From Bradyrhizobium icense (GTDB lineage: Bacteria; Pseudomonadota; Alphaproteobacteria; Rhizobiales; Xanthobacteraceae): 64,000 nucleotides of DNA. Under the pieces are notes generated by a model. That model searched no databases, had not been told where the DNA came from, and was given only the letters and a program-made list of their open reading frames with translations. Below, piece after piece: positions 1-9,370 of the stretch. Every line of letters begins with the position of its first letter. The first letter of the stretch is position 1. The stretch covers positions 124,001 through 188,000 of the forward strand of contig NZ_CP016428.1 in the NCBI RefSeq assembly GCF_001693385.1, written 5' to 3'. Both the position numbers and the translations under genes were made by a program.

Positions 1-2130
1 GACCTTGAGCTCGATGCGGTCGGTCGCCAGCCGGTCCTGGATGCCTTCGGCCGCTGCCTGAATGGCTTTTTCGATATTGACCGGGCCGAGCTCGAGCTTC
101 ATGGCGCCGGCATCGATGGTGGCGAGATCGAGGATGTTGTTGGTGAGCGCGAGCAGCGCGTTGGTCGACTTGGTGACGTAGTCGAGGTACTCGGCCTGCT
201 TTGGCGTCAGCGGGCCGGTCGAGGGATCGCTGAGGAAATGGGCGAAGCCGATGATGGTGGTCAGCGGTGCGCGCAGCTCGTAGGACACGTGGTGGACGAA
301 ATCCACCTTCATCTGGTCGGCGGCTTCCAGCGCCTCGTTGCGCTCGCGCAGCGCGCGCTCGACATTTTCGGTGTCGGTGATGTCCTGGAACGTCAACAAC
401 GTTGCGCCGTCGGGCAGCGGCATGGTCATGCAATCCAGCACGCTGCCGTCCTTGCGCTCGAGTTTCAGTGCCACCTGCGCCCGGTTCTCGATCGCGGTGA
501 TCGCCTCGCGCAGCGCCCGCCAGGTCAGCGCGTCGTCGAACAGCGGCTTGCACCACGCTTCCACGGTCTCGATGTGGGGCTGTTCTTTGAGCGATTCTGC
601 CGACAGCTTCCACATTTTCAGGAAAGCGGGGTTGAACAGTTCCACGCGGCCATTGCTGCCGAACACCGCGACCGCTTCGGCTAGATTGTCGAGCGTTTCG
701 TGCTGGACCCGGGTCAACCGGTCGTAGCGGCGTGCGAGATCGAGGCTCTCGGTGACATTGTCGAAAAGATAGGTGACGCCGCCTTCGAGGTTGGGCGTGG
801 TGACGACGCTGACGGCGCGGCCGTCGGGCAGAAACCAGGTGTAGTTCTCCGGCTCGACGGCGCGATAGGCTTCGTGGAGCTTGGCCTTCCAGGCGCGGAA
901 GTCGGGCTGTTCCGGCAGTTTGCGGGCTGCGCGCAGACGGTCGAGTACGCTCGAATCGTCGGGATTGGAATCGAGGAAGGCCTGATCGAGGCCCCACAGC
1001 CGCCGGTAGGACTCGTTGTAGAAGGCAAGCCGCCGCTGGCCGTCGAATACCGCAACCCCTGACGACAACTGATCGAGGGTGCGGCGATGGGCTTCCGCCA
1101 TCCGCTCCATGGCGTCGCGCAACTGGGTCGCCTCGCTGGCGTCGATGGCGATGCCGGCGCTGCCGCCGCCCAGCCTGAGCGCCTGAACGTCATAGACGCG
1201 CCGCTCGCCGCCGACCACGATCGGCAGCCGCGCGGTATAGGTGGAATTGTCGCTCAGCACCCTGCCCATCTCGGTACGATGGTCGTTCTCCAGAAGTTCG
1301 AGGTTGCGGTGGATCGTGTCCGCGACGCTTGCACCTTCGGTGGCCCGCACATAGGCGGTGTTCGCGTAACGCAGATTGCCCTCCGCGCTCTTGGCCCAGA
1401 TCGGCCAGGGCGCCGCGGCGGCGAAGTCGCGCAGCAGCTCGGTCTCCTCCAACAGCGTCCTGTAGCGGAGATTGGATTCGGCGAGTTCACGGCGCAAGCC
1501 ACCGAGTTCGCGAATCCGCACAATCGCTTGCCCCCCAATGGCGCGGCCCATCGCTTCGATCGCGCGGCCGTTCGAGGTGGAGAGGTTGAGCAGAAAGCCT
1601 TCGCCGGCTTCGCGCAGCGCGTCGACCGCATGGTCCATCTGCAGCGCCGGTTCCGGCGGCAGCCAGGTTCCAAAGGCAAGAATGCGTTGCGGCGAATTCG
1701 ACAGCGCGTCCTGCGAGATCAGAAGCGAGGCATCGCCGCTGATCTGGGGCCGGTTGTCGCCCGCGGCCCAGGCGATCAGGATCTGGGGCTCGGCGAACAA
1801 GAGCGCGCGCAGCCGATCGGCCTGCACCTGCAGCTCGGCGATGTCGGAGCGCAGGCCGAGTTCCAGCCGGGTGGCCCGAATGCGCGTGCGCATCAGCAGG
1901 ATCGCGGCCACCACGGTAAAGCCGAGCAGCGATAGCGCCGTCGTCAGCGCCGCGAACTCCTGGTGATTGAGGTCGAGCAAGGCATGAAGGGCTTGCGTGA
2001 TGGTCAAATCGTCAGCCAATGCGGGTTCCGGCAGCGCGGAGAGAGCGGTGGCGAGCACAATCGCGCCGTGGCGCGCCAGTGAGGTGCACGACAGCAGGGT
2101 TCGACGCATCGCAGCGACTACGCCCGACAT
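1..2130 (-). CDS. divL: DivL-type PAS sensor kinase/pseudokinase, C-terminus beyond the window
   Basis: At least 710 residues, reading off the left edge. A short hydrophobic N-terminus and one membrane segment (about residues 45-65) are followed by PAS-like blocks near 230-330, 350-465 and 480-590 and a HisKA helix near 605-670; the ATPase domain is mostly outside. The H-box reads FVHHVSYELRAPLT, so the phospho-accepting His is replaced by Tyr617 (codon at 280-282). That substitution with an N-terminal anchor and serial PAS domains matches DivL, the Caulobacter cell-cycle protein with Tyr550 that acts with DivK and CckA. The role in the CtrA pathway is inferred. It could be another PAS kinase of this group, but the Tyr is read directly. 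ATG start at 2128-2130. Confidence 0.75.
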   Translation of the reverse strand, partial: MSGVVAAMRRTLLSCTSLARHGAIVLATALSALPEPALADDLTITQALHALLDLNHQEFAALTTALSLLGFTVVAAILLMRTRIRATRLELGLRSDIAELQVQADRLRALLFAEPQILIAWAAGDNRPQISGDASLLISQDALSNSPQRILAFGTWLPPEPALQMDHAVDALREAGEGFLLNLSTSNGRAIEAMGRAIGGQAIVRIRELGGLRRELAESNLRYRTLLEETELLRDFAAAAPWPIWAKSAEGNLRYANTAYVRATEGASVADTIHRNLELLENDHRTEMGRVLSDNSTYTARLPIVVGGERRVYDVQALRLGGGSAGIAIDASEATQLRDAMERMAEAHRRTLDQLSSGVAVFDGQRRLAFYNESYRRLWGLDQAFLDSNPDDSSVLDRLRAARKLPEQPDFRAWKAKLHEAYRAVEPENYTWFLPDGRAVSVVTTPNLEGGVTYLFDNVTESLDLARRYDRLTRVQHETLDNLAEAVAVFGSNGRVELFNPAFLKMWKLSAESLKEQPHIETVEAWCKPLFDDALTWRALREAITAIENRAQVALKLERKDGSVLDCMTMPLPDGATLLTFQDITDTENVERALRERNEALEAADQMKVDFVHHVSYELRAPLTTIIGFAHFLSDPSTGPLTPKQAEYLDYVTKSTNALLALTNNILDLATIDAGAMKLELGPVNIEKAIQAAAEGIQDRLATDRIELKV

Positions 2131-2229
2131 TATTTGCCCCAAGAACGCATGACTGCAGGCACCACCCCCAGCACATAATCCGCCAAAATGTGAGCGGTTT
2201 GCGTTGAGATTATGCGCCGACTAAGGATT

Positions 2230-2277
2230 GAGCGCGCCCGGACACAAAACCGGACCCCACTTTTGCTGGCCGCGCTC
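2230..2277. repeat. Imperfect palindromic intergenic element
   Basis: The gap between the divL and dut genes (2131-2401) holds a palindrome with 7-bp perfect outer arms (gagcgcg at 2230-2236, cgcgctc at 2271-2277) around an imperfectly paired interior. It resembles the dispersed hairpin elements elsewhere in this window, but copy number cannot be judged here. The rest of the gap shows no gene. Confidence 0.35.
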
Positions 2278-2401
2278 TACACGAATCGGGTCGAGAGTAT
2301 CCCCTTCGGAAGTCGACCGGTAAGAGTCCAGACCGTGAACGCAAAACTGCCTGTGAAAAAATCAAGGCGGCGGAGTTCCAAGCCGTTCAAACTGAAAGGA
2401 T

Positions 2402-2860
2402 TCAGCGGCCGGTCGAGCCAAAACCGCCGCTGCCACGGCCGGTTGCCGTCAGCGAGGCGACGGGAACCAGTTCCGCTTGCACCACAGGCGCGATCACCAT
2501 CTGCGCGATGCGCTCGCCGCGCTTGATTGGAAAGGGCGTATCGCCGTGGTTGATCAGGAGCACGTTGATCTCGCCGCGGTAATCCGCATCCACCGTGCCG
2601 GGCGAATTCAACACCGTGACGCCGTGTTTGGCGGCAAGCCCGGAGCGCGGCCGCACCTGCGCCTCATATCCGGATGGCAACGCGATCGTGAGCGCGGTCG
2701 GCACCATGGCGAATTTTCCGGGCGGGAGGATCAGCGGCGTATCCGCCGGCACCGCCGCGAGCAGGTCGAGCCCGGCGGCATCGGCGCTCTGATAGGCCGG
2801 TAGTGCGAGGCCTTCGCCGTGCGGCAGTTGGCAGACATCGACCTTCACTGTCACGCTCAC
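2402..2860 (-). CDS. dut: dUTP diphosphatase
   Basis: A 152-residue trimeric dUTPase that hydrolyses dUTP to dUMP and pyrophosphate, keeping uracil out of DNA and feeding dTMP synthesis. Family motifs are present in order: ADAAGLDL near residue 25, the Ser/Gly-rich RPRSGLA motif near 70, [10 protein letters not shown] near 85 (catalytic Asp), and the C-terminal arm [11 protein letters not shown]. Length is normal. I chose the GTG at 2860, which overlaps the coaBC stop in a GTGA, so the two are probably translationally coupled. Linkage of coaBC with dut is common in bacteria. Confidence 0.95.
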   Translation of the reverse strand: MSVTVKVDVCQLPHGEGLALPAYQSADAAGLDLLAAVPADTPLILPPGKFAMVPTALTIALPSGYEAQVRPRSGLAAKHGVTVLNSPGTVDADYRGEINVLLINHGDTPFPIKRGERIAQMVIAPVVQAELVPVASLTATGRGSGGFGSTGR

Positions 2861-4299
2861 GAATTCTTCTCCACGGTCTTCGCAATCTTCGCCACCAGTT
2901 CGGCTGCCACCTGTTCCTTGGTCATCACCGGCCAAGACTCCACCTTAATGCTATCGACGTTGATTTCCTCGCCGTCACGCGTCAGCAGGTGAACGGTGTT
3001 GCGGTCGCCGCCCATCACGCCGGTTGCAGGCGACACGTCGTTGGCGACGATCCAGTCGCAGCCCTTGCGGGCGATCTTGGCTTTTGCGTTGTCGATCAGA
3101 TGCTCGGTTTCGGCAGCAAAGCCGATCACCAGCGGCGGACGTTTGTCTGTCAGCTTGGAAATCGTCGCCAGAATGTCGGGATTTTCCACCAGTTGCAGTG
3201 GCGGCATGCCGGCAGAGGTTTTCTTCAGCTTCTGCTCGCCTTCATTGGCAACGCGCCAGTCGGCAACGGCGGCTGCGAAAATCGCGATGTCGGCCGGCAA
3301 GGCGGCTTCCACCCGATGCAGCATGTCACGCGCCGATTCGACCCGGATCACCGTGACGCCGGGGGGATCGCGCAAGTCGACCGGGCCGGAGACCAGCGTG
3401 ACGTCGGCGCCTGCGGCCTGGGCGGCGGCGGCGATGGCAAAGCCCTGCTTGCCGGAGGAGCGGTTGGCGATATAGCGCACGGGATCGATCGCCTCATGCG
3501 TCGGGCCTGCCGTGATCAGCACGCGCTTGCCCGCGAGCGGGCGCGGTCGCGGCGGGCGCAGGATGTCGATGGCGGCAGCCGCGATTTCGACCGCCTCCGA
3601 CATCCGCCCGATGCCGGCCTCATTGGACTCAGCCATTTCCCCGGCGCTGGGGCCGATCATGTGGATGCCGTCGCGCCGAAGCTGCAGCACGTTACGGCGG
3701 GTGGCGGCGTTGTTCCACATCAGGGGGTTCATGGCGGGCGCCAACAGGATCGGGCGGTTGGCCGCCAGCAGGATCGCGCTGGCAAGATCGTCGGCATGGC
3801 CGTGCGCCATCTTCGCCATCAGGTCTGCGGTCGCCGGCGCCACGATGATCAAATCGCATTCGCGCGCCAGCCGGATATGGCCAGCATCGAATTCGCTGCC
3901 GGGATCGAACAGATCCGTATAGACGCGCTCGTGCGACAGCGCACTGGCCGAAAGCGGCGTGACGAATTGTTGCGCGGCCCTGGTCAACACGCAGCGGACA
4001 TCGACGTGCCGCTCTTTCAGCCGCCGGATAAGCTCCAGCGACTTGAACGCGGCAATGCCGCCGCCGATGATCAGGGTGACACTCCGTGCGCCGGTAGCGT
4101 TGACCGATGGCGCTGCCCGTGCGGGGGCTTCAGAGGACGGGAGTGCGGTGGTGGCGCCGGATAATTCCGGGCGCGCTTGGATTAGTTCTCCCAGGATGAC
4201 CCGAACTTCCTCTTCGACGGAGCGGCCGTTTCCGGCCGATCGGAGTCGCAGATAGGCTTTGACGGCTTCGTCGAGTTTTCGGATGGTTAGGCTGGCCAT
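2857..4299 (-). CDS. coaBC: CoaBC (phosphopantothenoylcysteine synthetase/decarboxylase) with N-terminal ribbon-helix-helix domain
   Basis: 480 residues. Residues about 73-250 are the flavin decarboxylase CoaC (His141 in [17 protein letters not shown] at 188-195); about 265-480 is CoaB, with the NRSSGKQG and AAVADWR motifs. Together they ligate Cys to 4'-phosphopantothenate and decarboxylate the product in CoA synthesis. Unusually, residues 1-42 form a FitA/VapB-type ribbon-helix-helix: strand ASLTIRKL, helix [16 protein letters not shown], helix [13 protein letters not shown], followed by a flexible linker. The frame is continuous. ATG 4299 has a GGAGG 7 nt upstream; an ATG at 4338 would lie inside the palindrome and lacks a site. 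DNA binding and autoregulation are inferred. Confidence 0.93.
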   Translation of the reverse strand: MASLTIRKLDEAVKAYLRLRSAGNGRSVEEEVRVILGELIQARPELSGATTALPSSEAPARAAPSVNATGARSVTLIIGGGIAAFKSLELIRRLKERHVDVRCVLTRAAQQFVTPLSASALSHERVYTDLFDPGSEFDAGHIRLARECDLIIVAPATADLMAKMAHGHADDLASAILLAANRPILLAPAMNPLMWNNAATRRNVLQLRRDGIHMIGPSAGEMAESNEAGIGRMSEAVEIAAAAIDILRPPRPRPLAGKRVLITAGPTHEAIDPVRYIANRSSGKQGFAIAAAAQAAGADVTLVSGPVDLRDPPGVTVIRVESARDMLHRVEAALPADIAIFAAAVADWRVANEGEQKLKKTSAGMPPLQLVENPDILATISKLTDKRPPLVIGFAAETEHLIDNAKAKIARKGCDWIVANDVSPATGVMGGDRNTVHLLTRDGEEINVDSIKVESWPVMTKEQVAAELVAKIAKTVEKNS

Positions 4300-4326
4300 G
4301 GGCGGCCTCCGGTAAAGGTGTGCCGT

Positions 4327-4353
4327 CAATGCTAGCACAATGTGCTAGCATTG
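4327..4353. promoter_or_regulatory. 12-bp perfect inverted repeat, candidate operator of RHH-coaBC
   Basis: Arms caatgctagcac (4327-4338) and gtgctagcattg (4342-4353) are exact reverse complements around a 3-nt spacer. Each arm holds the self-complementary octamer TGCTAGCA, 13 bp apart start to start. The element fills the space between the ubiB stop (4357) and the coaBC ribosome site, where antitoxin-type ribbon-helix-helix proteins bind their own operators. On the minus strand TGCTAGCAT also resembles an extended -10. Binding by the CoaBC N-terminal domain is inferred. Confidence 0.7.
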
Positions 4354-4356
4354 CAA

Positions 4357-5931
4357 TCAAAGCTGCCGGATTGCAACCAGAATTCCGATGAAGGTCGCCG
4401 CGATGATCCAGAGCGCCACCGTACGCCAGCGGCTCTTGCGGCCTTCGGCCCGGCCGAGCGCTGCAATGGTCTCAGGCGACAGCGTCAGCCCCTCCCGCGT
4501 CATCTTTTCCATGTTCTCGATCACGGCAGCCGCCCGCGAAGCGATCGCCGGCAGGCCGGTCATCACGCGCCCGAGTTCGCCGGCGCCGGTCATGGCCCCC
4601 TGAACCCGCCCGAGCGGACCGAGATTGCGCTCGATCCATTCGCGCACCACGGGATCGGCGACCTTCCAAATATCGAGCTTCGGGTCGAAGCCGCGCGCGA
4701 CGCCTTCGACCACAACCATGGTCTTCTGCAGCAGGATCAGTTCGGGCCGGGTCTGCATGTCGAACAGGCCGGTGACCTCGAGCAGCAGGGTCAACAGCTT
4801 CGCCATCGAGATTTCTTCGGCGGTGCGGTTGTGGATCGGCTCGCCGATGGCGCGGATGGCTTGCGCGAAATTCTCCACCGAATGATGCCCCGGCACGTAG
4901 CCGGCCTCGAAATGGACTTCCGCAACGCGGCGGTAGTCGCGCGTGATGAAGCCCAAAAGAATCTCGGCGAGGAAGCGCCGCTCCTTCACGCCGAGCCGGC
5001 CCATGATGCCGAAATCGACCGCCACCAGCCGGCCGGCTTCGTCGAGAAACAGATTGCCGGGATGCATGTCGGCATGGAAGAAGCCGTCACGCAGCGCGTG
5101 ACGCAGGAAGCTCTGGATCACCTTGCGCCCGAGGTCGGGCAGATCGACCTGCGCTGCTTCGAGGCGCGCATGGTCGTTCAGCGCGATGCCGTCGATCCAC
5201 TCCATCGTCAGCACGTTATGCGTGGTGCGGTCCCAGTCGACCACCGGCACGCGGAAATCCGGATCGTCGCGGGTATTCTCTGCCATCTCGGACAGGGCGG
5301 CAGCCTCGAGCCGCAGGTCCATCTCCATCGCGACCGAGCGCGACATCGTGTTGATGACCTCGATCAGCCGCAGCCGCCGCGCTTCGGCCGAATGCGCTTC
5401 CGCGTTGTGCGCGACAAAGAAGAAGTCCGAGAGGTCGCGGCGAAAGCGCGTGGCGACATTGGGCCGCAGCACCTTTACGGCGACCGGCTGGCGTACGCCA
5501 TCGCGCTCGATCTCGCCGCGATGCACCTGCGCGATCGACGCGGCGGCGACCGCCGGGCCGAGGCTGACAAAGGCCTTAGCCACAGAGCGTTCCAGCGACA
5601 GTGCGATCACCGCTTCCGCTTCGCTTTGCGAAAACGGCGGCAGCCGGTCCTGCAGGCTTTCCAGGTCGCGCGCCATCGCAACCCCGACCACGTCGGGACG
5701 GGTCGCCAGAAACTGTCCGAGCTTGAGGTAGGCCGGTCCCAGCCGCGTCAGCGCGCGTGACAGCCGCGGGCCGGATTTGGCACCGGGCCGCTCGATCAAT
5801 CGCGCCAGCCGCAGCGCGAGCTGCCCGGGCGCCGGCACCAGGCTCGGATCGACGACGCCGAACACGCCCTCGCGCGCGAACACGTAAGCGGCGCGGACGA
5901 GCCGCGCGATGTGGGTCGCCGCAGAAATCAC
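4357..5931 (-). CDS. ubiB: UbiB, ABC1/ADCK-family atypical kinase-like ATPase for ubiquinone synthesis
   Basis: 524 residues, the usual UbiB length, from a GTG start that overlaps the ubiE stop in GTGA (5928-5931). Hallmarks are the KxGQ motif in [13 protein letters not shown], the Ala-rich loop before IAQVHRG, the Lys in [18 protein letters not shown], and VAVDFGIMG in place of the DFG metal motif. Two hydrophobic segments near the C-terminus (last about [14 protein letters not shown]) anchor it to the membrane. UbiB supports aerobic ubiquinone synthesis, probably by handling precursors rather than hydroxylating them. It lies directly downstream of ubiE. Confidence 0.95.
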   Translation of the reverse strand: MISAATHIARLVRAAYVFAREGVFGVVDPSLVPAPGQLALRLARLIERPGAKSGPRLSRALTRLGPAYLKLGQFLATRPDVVGVAMARDLESLQDRLPPFSQSEAEAVIALSLERSVAKAFVSLGPAVAAASIAQVHRGEIERDGVRQPVAVKVLRPNVATRFRRDLSDFFFVAHNAEAHSAEARRLRLIEVINTMSRSVAMEMDLRLEAAALSEMAENTRDDPDFRVPVVDWDRTTHNVLTMEWIDGIALNDHARLEAAQVDLPDLGRKVIQSFLRHALRDGFFHADMHPGNLFLDEAGRLVAVDFGIMGRLGVKERRFLAEILLGFITRDYRRVAEVHFEAGYVPGHHSVENFAQAIRAIGEPIHNRTAEEISMAKLLTLLLEVTGLFDMQTRPELILLQKTMVVVEGVARGFDPKLDIWKVADPVVREWIERNLGPLGRVQGAMTGAGELGRVMTGLPAIASRAAAVIENMEKMTREGLTLSPETIAALGRAEGRKSRWRTVALWIIAATFIGILVAIRQL

Positions 5932-6689
5932 AAGCGCCAGCCCGAATGCAGTGCCACGATCCCGCCGGAAAGGCTCTCCCATTTCACCCGCGAAAAGCCG
6001 GCGGCGCGGATCATCTCGGCAAATACATTGGGCCGGGGGAATTTCCGGATCGATTCGACGAGGTACTGATAGGATTCCGCATCGCCGGTCACGGCGCGGC
6101 CGAGCGGCGGGATTACCCTGAACGAGAACTGGTCGTACAACCAGTCCAGTCCGGGAACGTCGACGGTGGAGAATTCCAGGCACAGGAATCGGCTGCCCGG
6201 CCGCAGCACGCGATAGGCCTCGCGCAGCGCGGCATCGATCCGCGGCACGTTGCGAATGCCGAAGGCGATGGTGTAGGCGTCGAAAGAGCGATCCGGAAAA
6301 GTCAGCGCCTCGGCGTTGCCCTCGACGAAAGACACCTGATGGTCGAGATGCTGCGCCAGCGCGCGGTTGTGGCCGACCTCGAGCATATCTATATTGATGT
6401 CGCAGACGGTAGCGCGGAAGCCAAAGCCTGCGGCCTTGGCCGCGCGGAAGGCGATGTCGCCGGTGCCGCCGGCGATGTCGAGCAGCGCAAACGGCGCGTC
6501 GCCCCTCGGCGGATTGAGCGCCGTGATCATGATGTCTTTCCAGACCCGGTGCAGGCCCGCCGACATCAGGTCGTTCATCAGGTCATAGCGCCGGGCCACG
6601 CTGTGAAACACGTCGTTCACCAGCGTCTGCTTGTCGCCCAGGGGCACGTCCCTGAAGCCAAAATGGGTGGTTTGATCCGGCCGATCCAT
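5928..6689 (-). CDS. ubiE: UbiE, demethylmenaquinone/2-methoxy-6-polyprenyl-benzoquinol C-methyltransferase
   Basis: 253-residue class I SAM methyltransferase with motif [14 protein letters not shown], acidic motif CDINIDML, and the UbiE signature segments [18 protein letters not shown] and FGIRNVP. It C-methylates the quinone ring in ubiquinone synthesis. It is the first gene of the minus-strand group ubiE-ubiB-coaBC-dut and is divergent from mutM, with about 80 bp between starts that must hold both promoters. Confidence 0.96.
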   Translation of the reverse strand: MDRPDQTTHFGFRDVPLGDKQTLVNDVFHSVARRYDLMNDLMSAGLHRVWKDIMITALNPPRGDAPFALLDIAGGTGDIAFRAAKAAGFGFRATVCDINIDMLEVGHNRALAQHLDHQVSFVEGNAEALTFPDRSFDAYTIAFGIRNVPRIDAALREAYRVLRPGSRFLCLEFSTVDVPGLDWLYDQFSFRVIPPLGRAVTGDAESYQYLVESIRKFPRPNVFAEMIRAAGFSRVKWESLSGGIVALHSGWRL

Positions 6690-6768
6690 TAGATGTACTC
6701 CACTACCGGACCATAGCGCGCCCGTCGCAATGGCGCTATCACGTCACCTCCATAAGGTGAATGCCTGC

Positions 6769-7650
6769 ATGCCTGAATTGCCCGAAGTCGAGACCGTCCG
6801 ACGCGGCCTGCAACCCGCCATGGAGGGGGCGAAAATCCTCAAAGCGGAAGCCCGGCGCAAGGATTTGCGCTTTCCCTTTCAAAAAGACTTTATCGCGCGG
6901 CTGGAGGGCCAGACCGTGACTGGGCTAGGCCGGCGCGCCAAATACCTGATGGCGGATCTTACCTCCGGCGACGTGCTGTTGATGCATCTGGGCATGTCCG
7001 GCTCGTTCCGGGTGCTCGATGGCGGCGCTAACGACACGCCGGGGCAATTCCACCATCCGCGCAGCGAGGACCGCGCTCATGATCACGTGGTGTTTCACAT
7101 GTCGTCGGGCAGATCCGTCGTGTTCAATGATCCGCGCCGCTTCGGTTACATGAAGATTATTGCCCGCAACGTGCTGGAGCACGAGCCGCTGTTGAAGGGC
7201 CTCGGGCCCGAGCCGCTCGGCAACGAATTCGACGCCGCGATGCTGGCGCAGTCCTGCTTCAACAAGAAGACCAGCCTGAAGGCCGCGCTGCTCGACCAGC
7301 GGGTGGTCGCCGGCCTCGGCAATATTTATGTCTGTGAGGCGCTGTACCGGTCGCATCTCTCGCCGCGGCGGCTGGCGGCGACACTGGCAACGAAAAAGGG
7401 CGAGCCGACCGACCATGCCGGGCGGCTGGTGAATGCGATTCATTCGGTGCTGAATCAGGCGATCAAGGCCGGCGGCTCCTCGATCAGCGATCATCGGCTG
7501 ACCTCGGGCGAGCTCGGCTATTTCCAGCACTCGTTCCAGGTCTATGACCGCGAGGGCGAAAAGTGCCAAACTAAGGGCTGCGGCGGTGTCGTGCGGCGCT
7601 TCGCCCAAAACGGCCGTTCGACCTTCTGGTGTCCGAAATGTCAGAAATGA
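6769..7650 (+). CDS. mutM: Formamidopyrimidine-DNA glycosylase (Fpg/MutM)
   Basis: 293 residues starting [10 protein letters not shown], where Pro2 is the catalytic nucleophile and Glu3 the general acid. Lys in GRRAKYLM is conserved, and the C-terminus carries a four-Cys zinc finger (C-x4-C, later C-x2-C in WCPKC). The enzyme removes 8-oxoguanine and formamidopyrimidines from DNA. In-frame codons upstream are excluded because Pro must follow the initiator Met; AAGGTGA lies about 10 nt upstream. The stop overlaps the next start as ATGA. Confidence 0.97.
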   Translation: MPELPEVETVRRGLQPAMEGAKILKAEARRKDLRFPFQKDFIARLEGQTVTGLGRRAKYLMADLTSGDVLLMHLGMSGSFRVLDGGANDTPGQFHHPRSEDRAHDHVVFHMSSGRSVVFNDPRRFGYMKIIARNVLEHEPLLKGLGPEPLGNEFDAAMLAQSCFNKKTSLKAALLDQRVVAGLGNIYVCEALYRSHLSPRRLAATLATKKGEPTDHAGRLVNAIHSVLNQAIKAGGSSISDHRLTSGELGYFQHSFQVYDREGEKCQTKGCGGVVRRFAQNGRSTFWCPKCQK

Positions 7651-8204
7651 CCATCACGCCGACGCTCGAAACGAAGCGACTGATCTTGCGGCCGCTGGCG
7701 CTGTCCGATGCGCCGGCGATCCAACGCCATTTCAACAACTGGAACATCATCCAGCATCTCGCGCAGGTCGTTCCCTGGCCGTATCCGGAAGACGGCGCGG
7801 AGACCTTCATCAAGCAGGAATTGGAAAGGGTCGCTGCGGGGGAAGTTATCTATAATTGGATGCTGGTGCTGCGCGGCGGTGACGGGGAGGCGATCGGGAA
7901 TATTCGCTTTCGTCCCTGGACAGACAGCGCGAAGGGCAACAGGGGCTTCTGGCTCGCGGAGCGCTATTGGAATCAGGGCTTGATGAGCGAAGCCGTCTCG
8001 GCGGTGAACGATTTCATATTCCGCGAACTGGGTGTTGAGGTCTTCTACGCCTGCAACGCAGTGACCAATGAGGCATCGCGCCGGGTCAAGCAAAAGACCG
8101 GTGCCGAACTCGTTGGCTACACCGAGCTTGCCCATCACAACGGTCAGACGCTGGCGGAACGATGGCGTGTGACGCGGGAAAAGTGGCTGCGCCGGAACAG
8201 GTAG
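7647..8204 (+). CDS. GNAT-family N-acetyltransferase (RimJ/RimL-like)
   Basis: 185 residues, cytoplasmic. It begins with the family opening [18 protein letters not shown] and contains the strand and turn [19 protein letters not shown] that bind acetyl-CoA, then [14 protein letters not shown]. This is the RimJ/RimL branch, which acetylates protein N-termini or small amines. The substrate cannot be read from sequence. The ATG overlaps the mutM stop in ATGA, so it is co-translated with mutM; upstream in-frame ATGs inside mutM are less likely. Confidence 0.85.
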   Translation: MTITPTLETKRLILRPLALSDAPAIQRHFNNWNIIQHLAQVVPWPYPEDGAETFIKQELERVAAGEVIYNWMLVLRGGDGEAIGNIRFRPWTDSAKGNRGFWLAERYWNQGLMSEAVSAVNDFIFRELGVEVFYACNAVTNEASRRVKQKTGAELVGYTELAHHNGQTLAERWRVTREKWLRRNR

Positions 8205-8275
8205 CGGAGCGAAGCAATCCGGCGGGGCCGGTGAGCCGGATTGCTTCCGCCTTCGCCCGCCGGGCTTCGGCGGAC
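8203..8275. repeat. Palindromic dispersed repeat beginning at the acetyltransferase stop codon
   Basis: gaagcaatccgg (8211-8222) pairs with ccggattgcttc (8236-8247), followed by a second small palindrome cgcccgccgggcttcggcg. The gaagcaatcc...ggattgcttc core also occurs in the longer element at 62968-63085, so this is probably a partial copy of the same family. It lies between convergent genes. Confidence 0.6.
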
Positions 8276-8321
8276 AAGCCCCCGCGTTGCCCCTCGCAGT
8301 GAGGTTGCGGAGCGCGGGGTG

Positions 8322-9089
8322 TCAGCTTCGAGCTGGCGCTCTCAGGAAGAGGGCGCTGTCGTTTTCGATGGGCGCGAGCGCAGCCATTGCCGGAAGAATC
8401 TCCGGGGTTTCCGCGAACGCCTCGGCGAACTCCTCGTCGGCGGCCGTCGCATCGTTCAACCTGGCCGCGATCCATTGCCAGAGGCCACGGATTTCCTCGG
8501 CGGATTTGCCGTTTGGCGCATATTCGCTGACCGCAAGGCCGGCGCTCAAGGCGTCCTGGTGATCGTTGCGCATCACGATGAAAGGACTGGCAACAATATC
8601 GATGATGTCGAGCGCGGCCTCATCGCTCAGCGCATTTTCCGCGCCGGCGAGGCGCGCCGCGGCCCGGATCGGGGTCTGGTTCAGGACGTAGGCGAAAGGC
8701 TTTTGCCAGGCCCTGACGACGCGCAGCGTCGCGGCGGTCGCCTCGATGTCGGCGATGCTCGGACGTGTCGGAATCAGGCAGAAGTCGGCATAACGAATGG
8801 CTGAATTGGTCGCTGCGCTGACCCCGCCGGCGGTATCGACGATCGCTACCGTCACGCCCTCGCGGTCGAGCGATTGCAGGCGTTGTTCAAGCTCCCTGGC
8901 GGCGTAGACCGGCTCAACGATCGGCTGGGCATATCGGCGCCGGCGCCGCCAGTTTGAAACGGTGCCCTGCGAGTCCGCCTCGATCAGACGGACAGCGTGG
9001 CCGGCCCGGATGGCGGCAAGTGCAAGGCTGATGGCGAGCGTGCTTTTCCCCGAGCCGCCCTTCTGGGTGGCCAATACGATCGTCTGCAT
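8322..9089 (-). CDS. ParA/MinD-family P-loop ATPase without a ParB partner
   Basis: 255 residues with the deviant Walker A motif KGGSGKST at residues 10-17, a Walker A' Asp in LIEADSQGT, and a Walker B-like IVDTAGG. The family forms ATP-dependent dimers on DNA or membrane and positions cargo such as plasmids, chemoreceptors or cellulose synthase. No parB, partition site or replication gene lies nearby, so the cargo is unknown. The C-terminal 50 residues are Ala/Glu rich. The downstream end meets the convergent acetyltransferase through the repeat at 8203. Confidence 0.85.
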   Translation of the reverse strand: MQTIVLATQKGGSGKSTLAISLALAAIRAGHAVRLIEADSQGTVSNWRRRRRYAQPIVEPVYAARELEQRLQSLDREGVTVAIVDTAGGVSAATNSAIRYADFCLIPTRPSIADIEATAATLRVVRAWQKPFAYVLNQTPIRAAARLAGAENALSDEAALDIIDIVASPFIVMRNDHQDALSAGLAVSEYAPNGKSAEEIRGLWQWIAARLNDATAADEEFAEAFAETPEILPAMAALAPIENDSALFLRAPARS

Positions 9090-9370
9090 TTCAAGTCCTT
9101 TGGATGGCTTTCAGGTATTTGGGTTACGGCACACGAGCTGCGCCGCATTCTGCGACGCCGAGTTACGCGCTCGCTCAGACGTGCCCAGCCCGATCCAAAG
9201 GTCAGGGGATCGCGGTAGTCCGAATCAGTCAGCTTGCAATGATGCCCCATTATGGAAATGGGGTCATCCGGGCAAATACTGCCGTGCGGCGCATTTTGCC
9301 AATGAAAACGGCAGCAGAAGCAGACGCAGCGCCCCCTCGGCGATGCGTAGCATCTTCCGCGACACGAACT

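Noticed and set aside
2857..4299. RHH-CoaBC as two adjacent genes joined by a sequencing error
   Set aside because: The frame is continuous with a normal flexible linker, and there is no stop or start at the junction; a frameshift would have to create it.
4300..4338. Alternative coaBC start at 4338 giving 13 extra residues
   Set aside because: It lies within the operator-like palindrome and lacks a ribosome site, while the 4299 ATG has GGAGG at good spacing.
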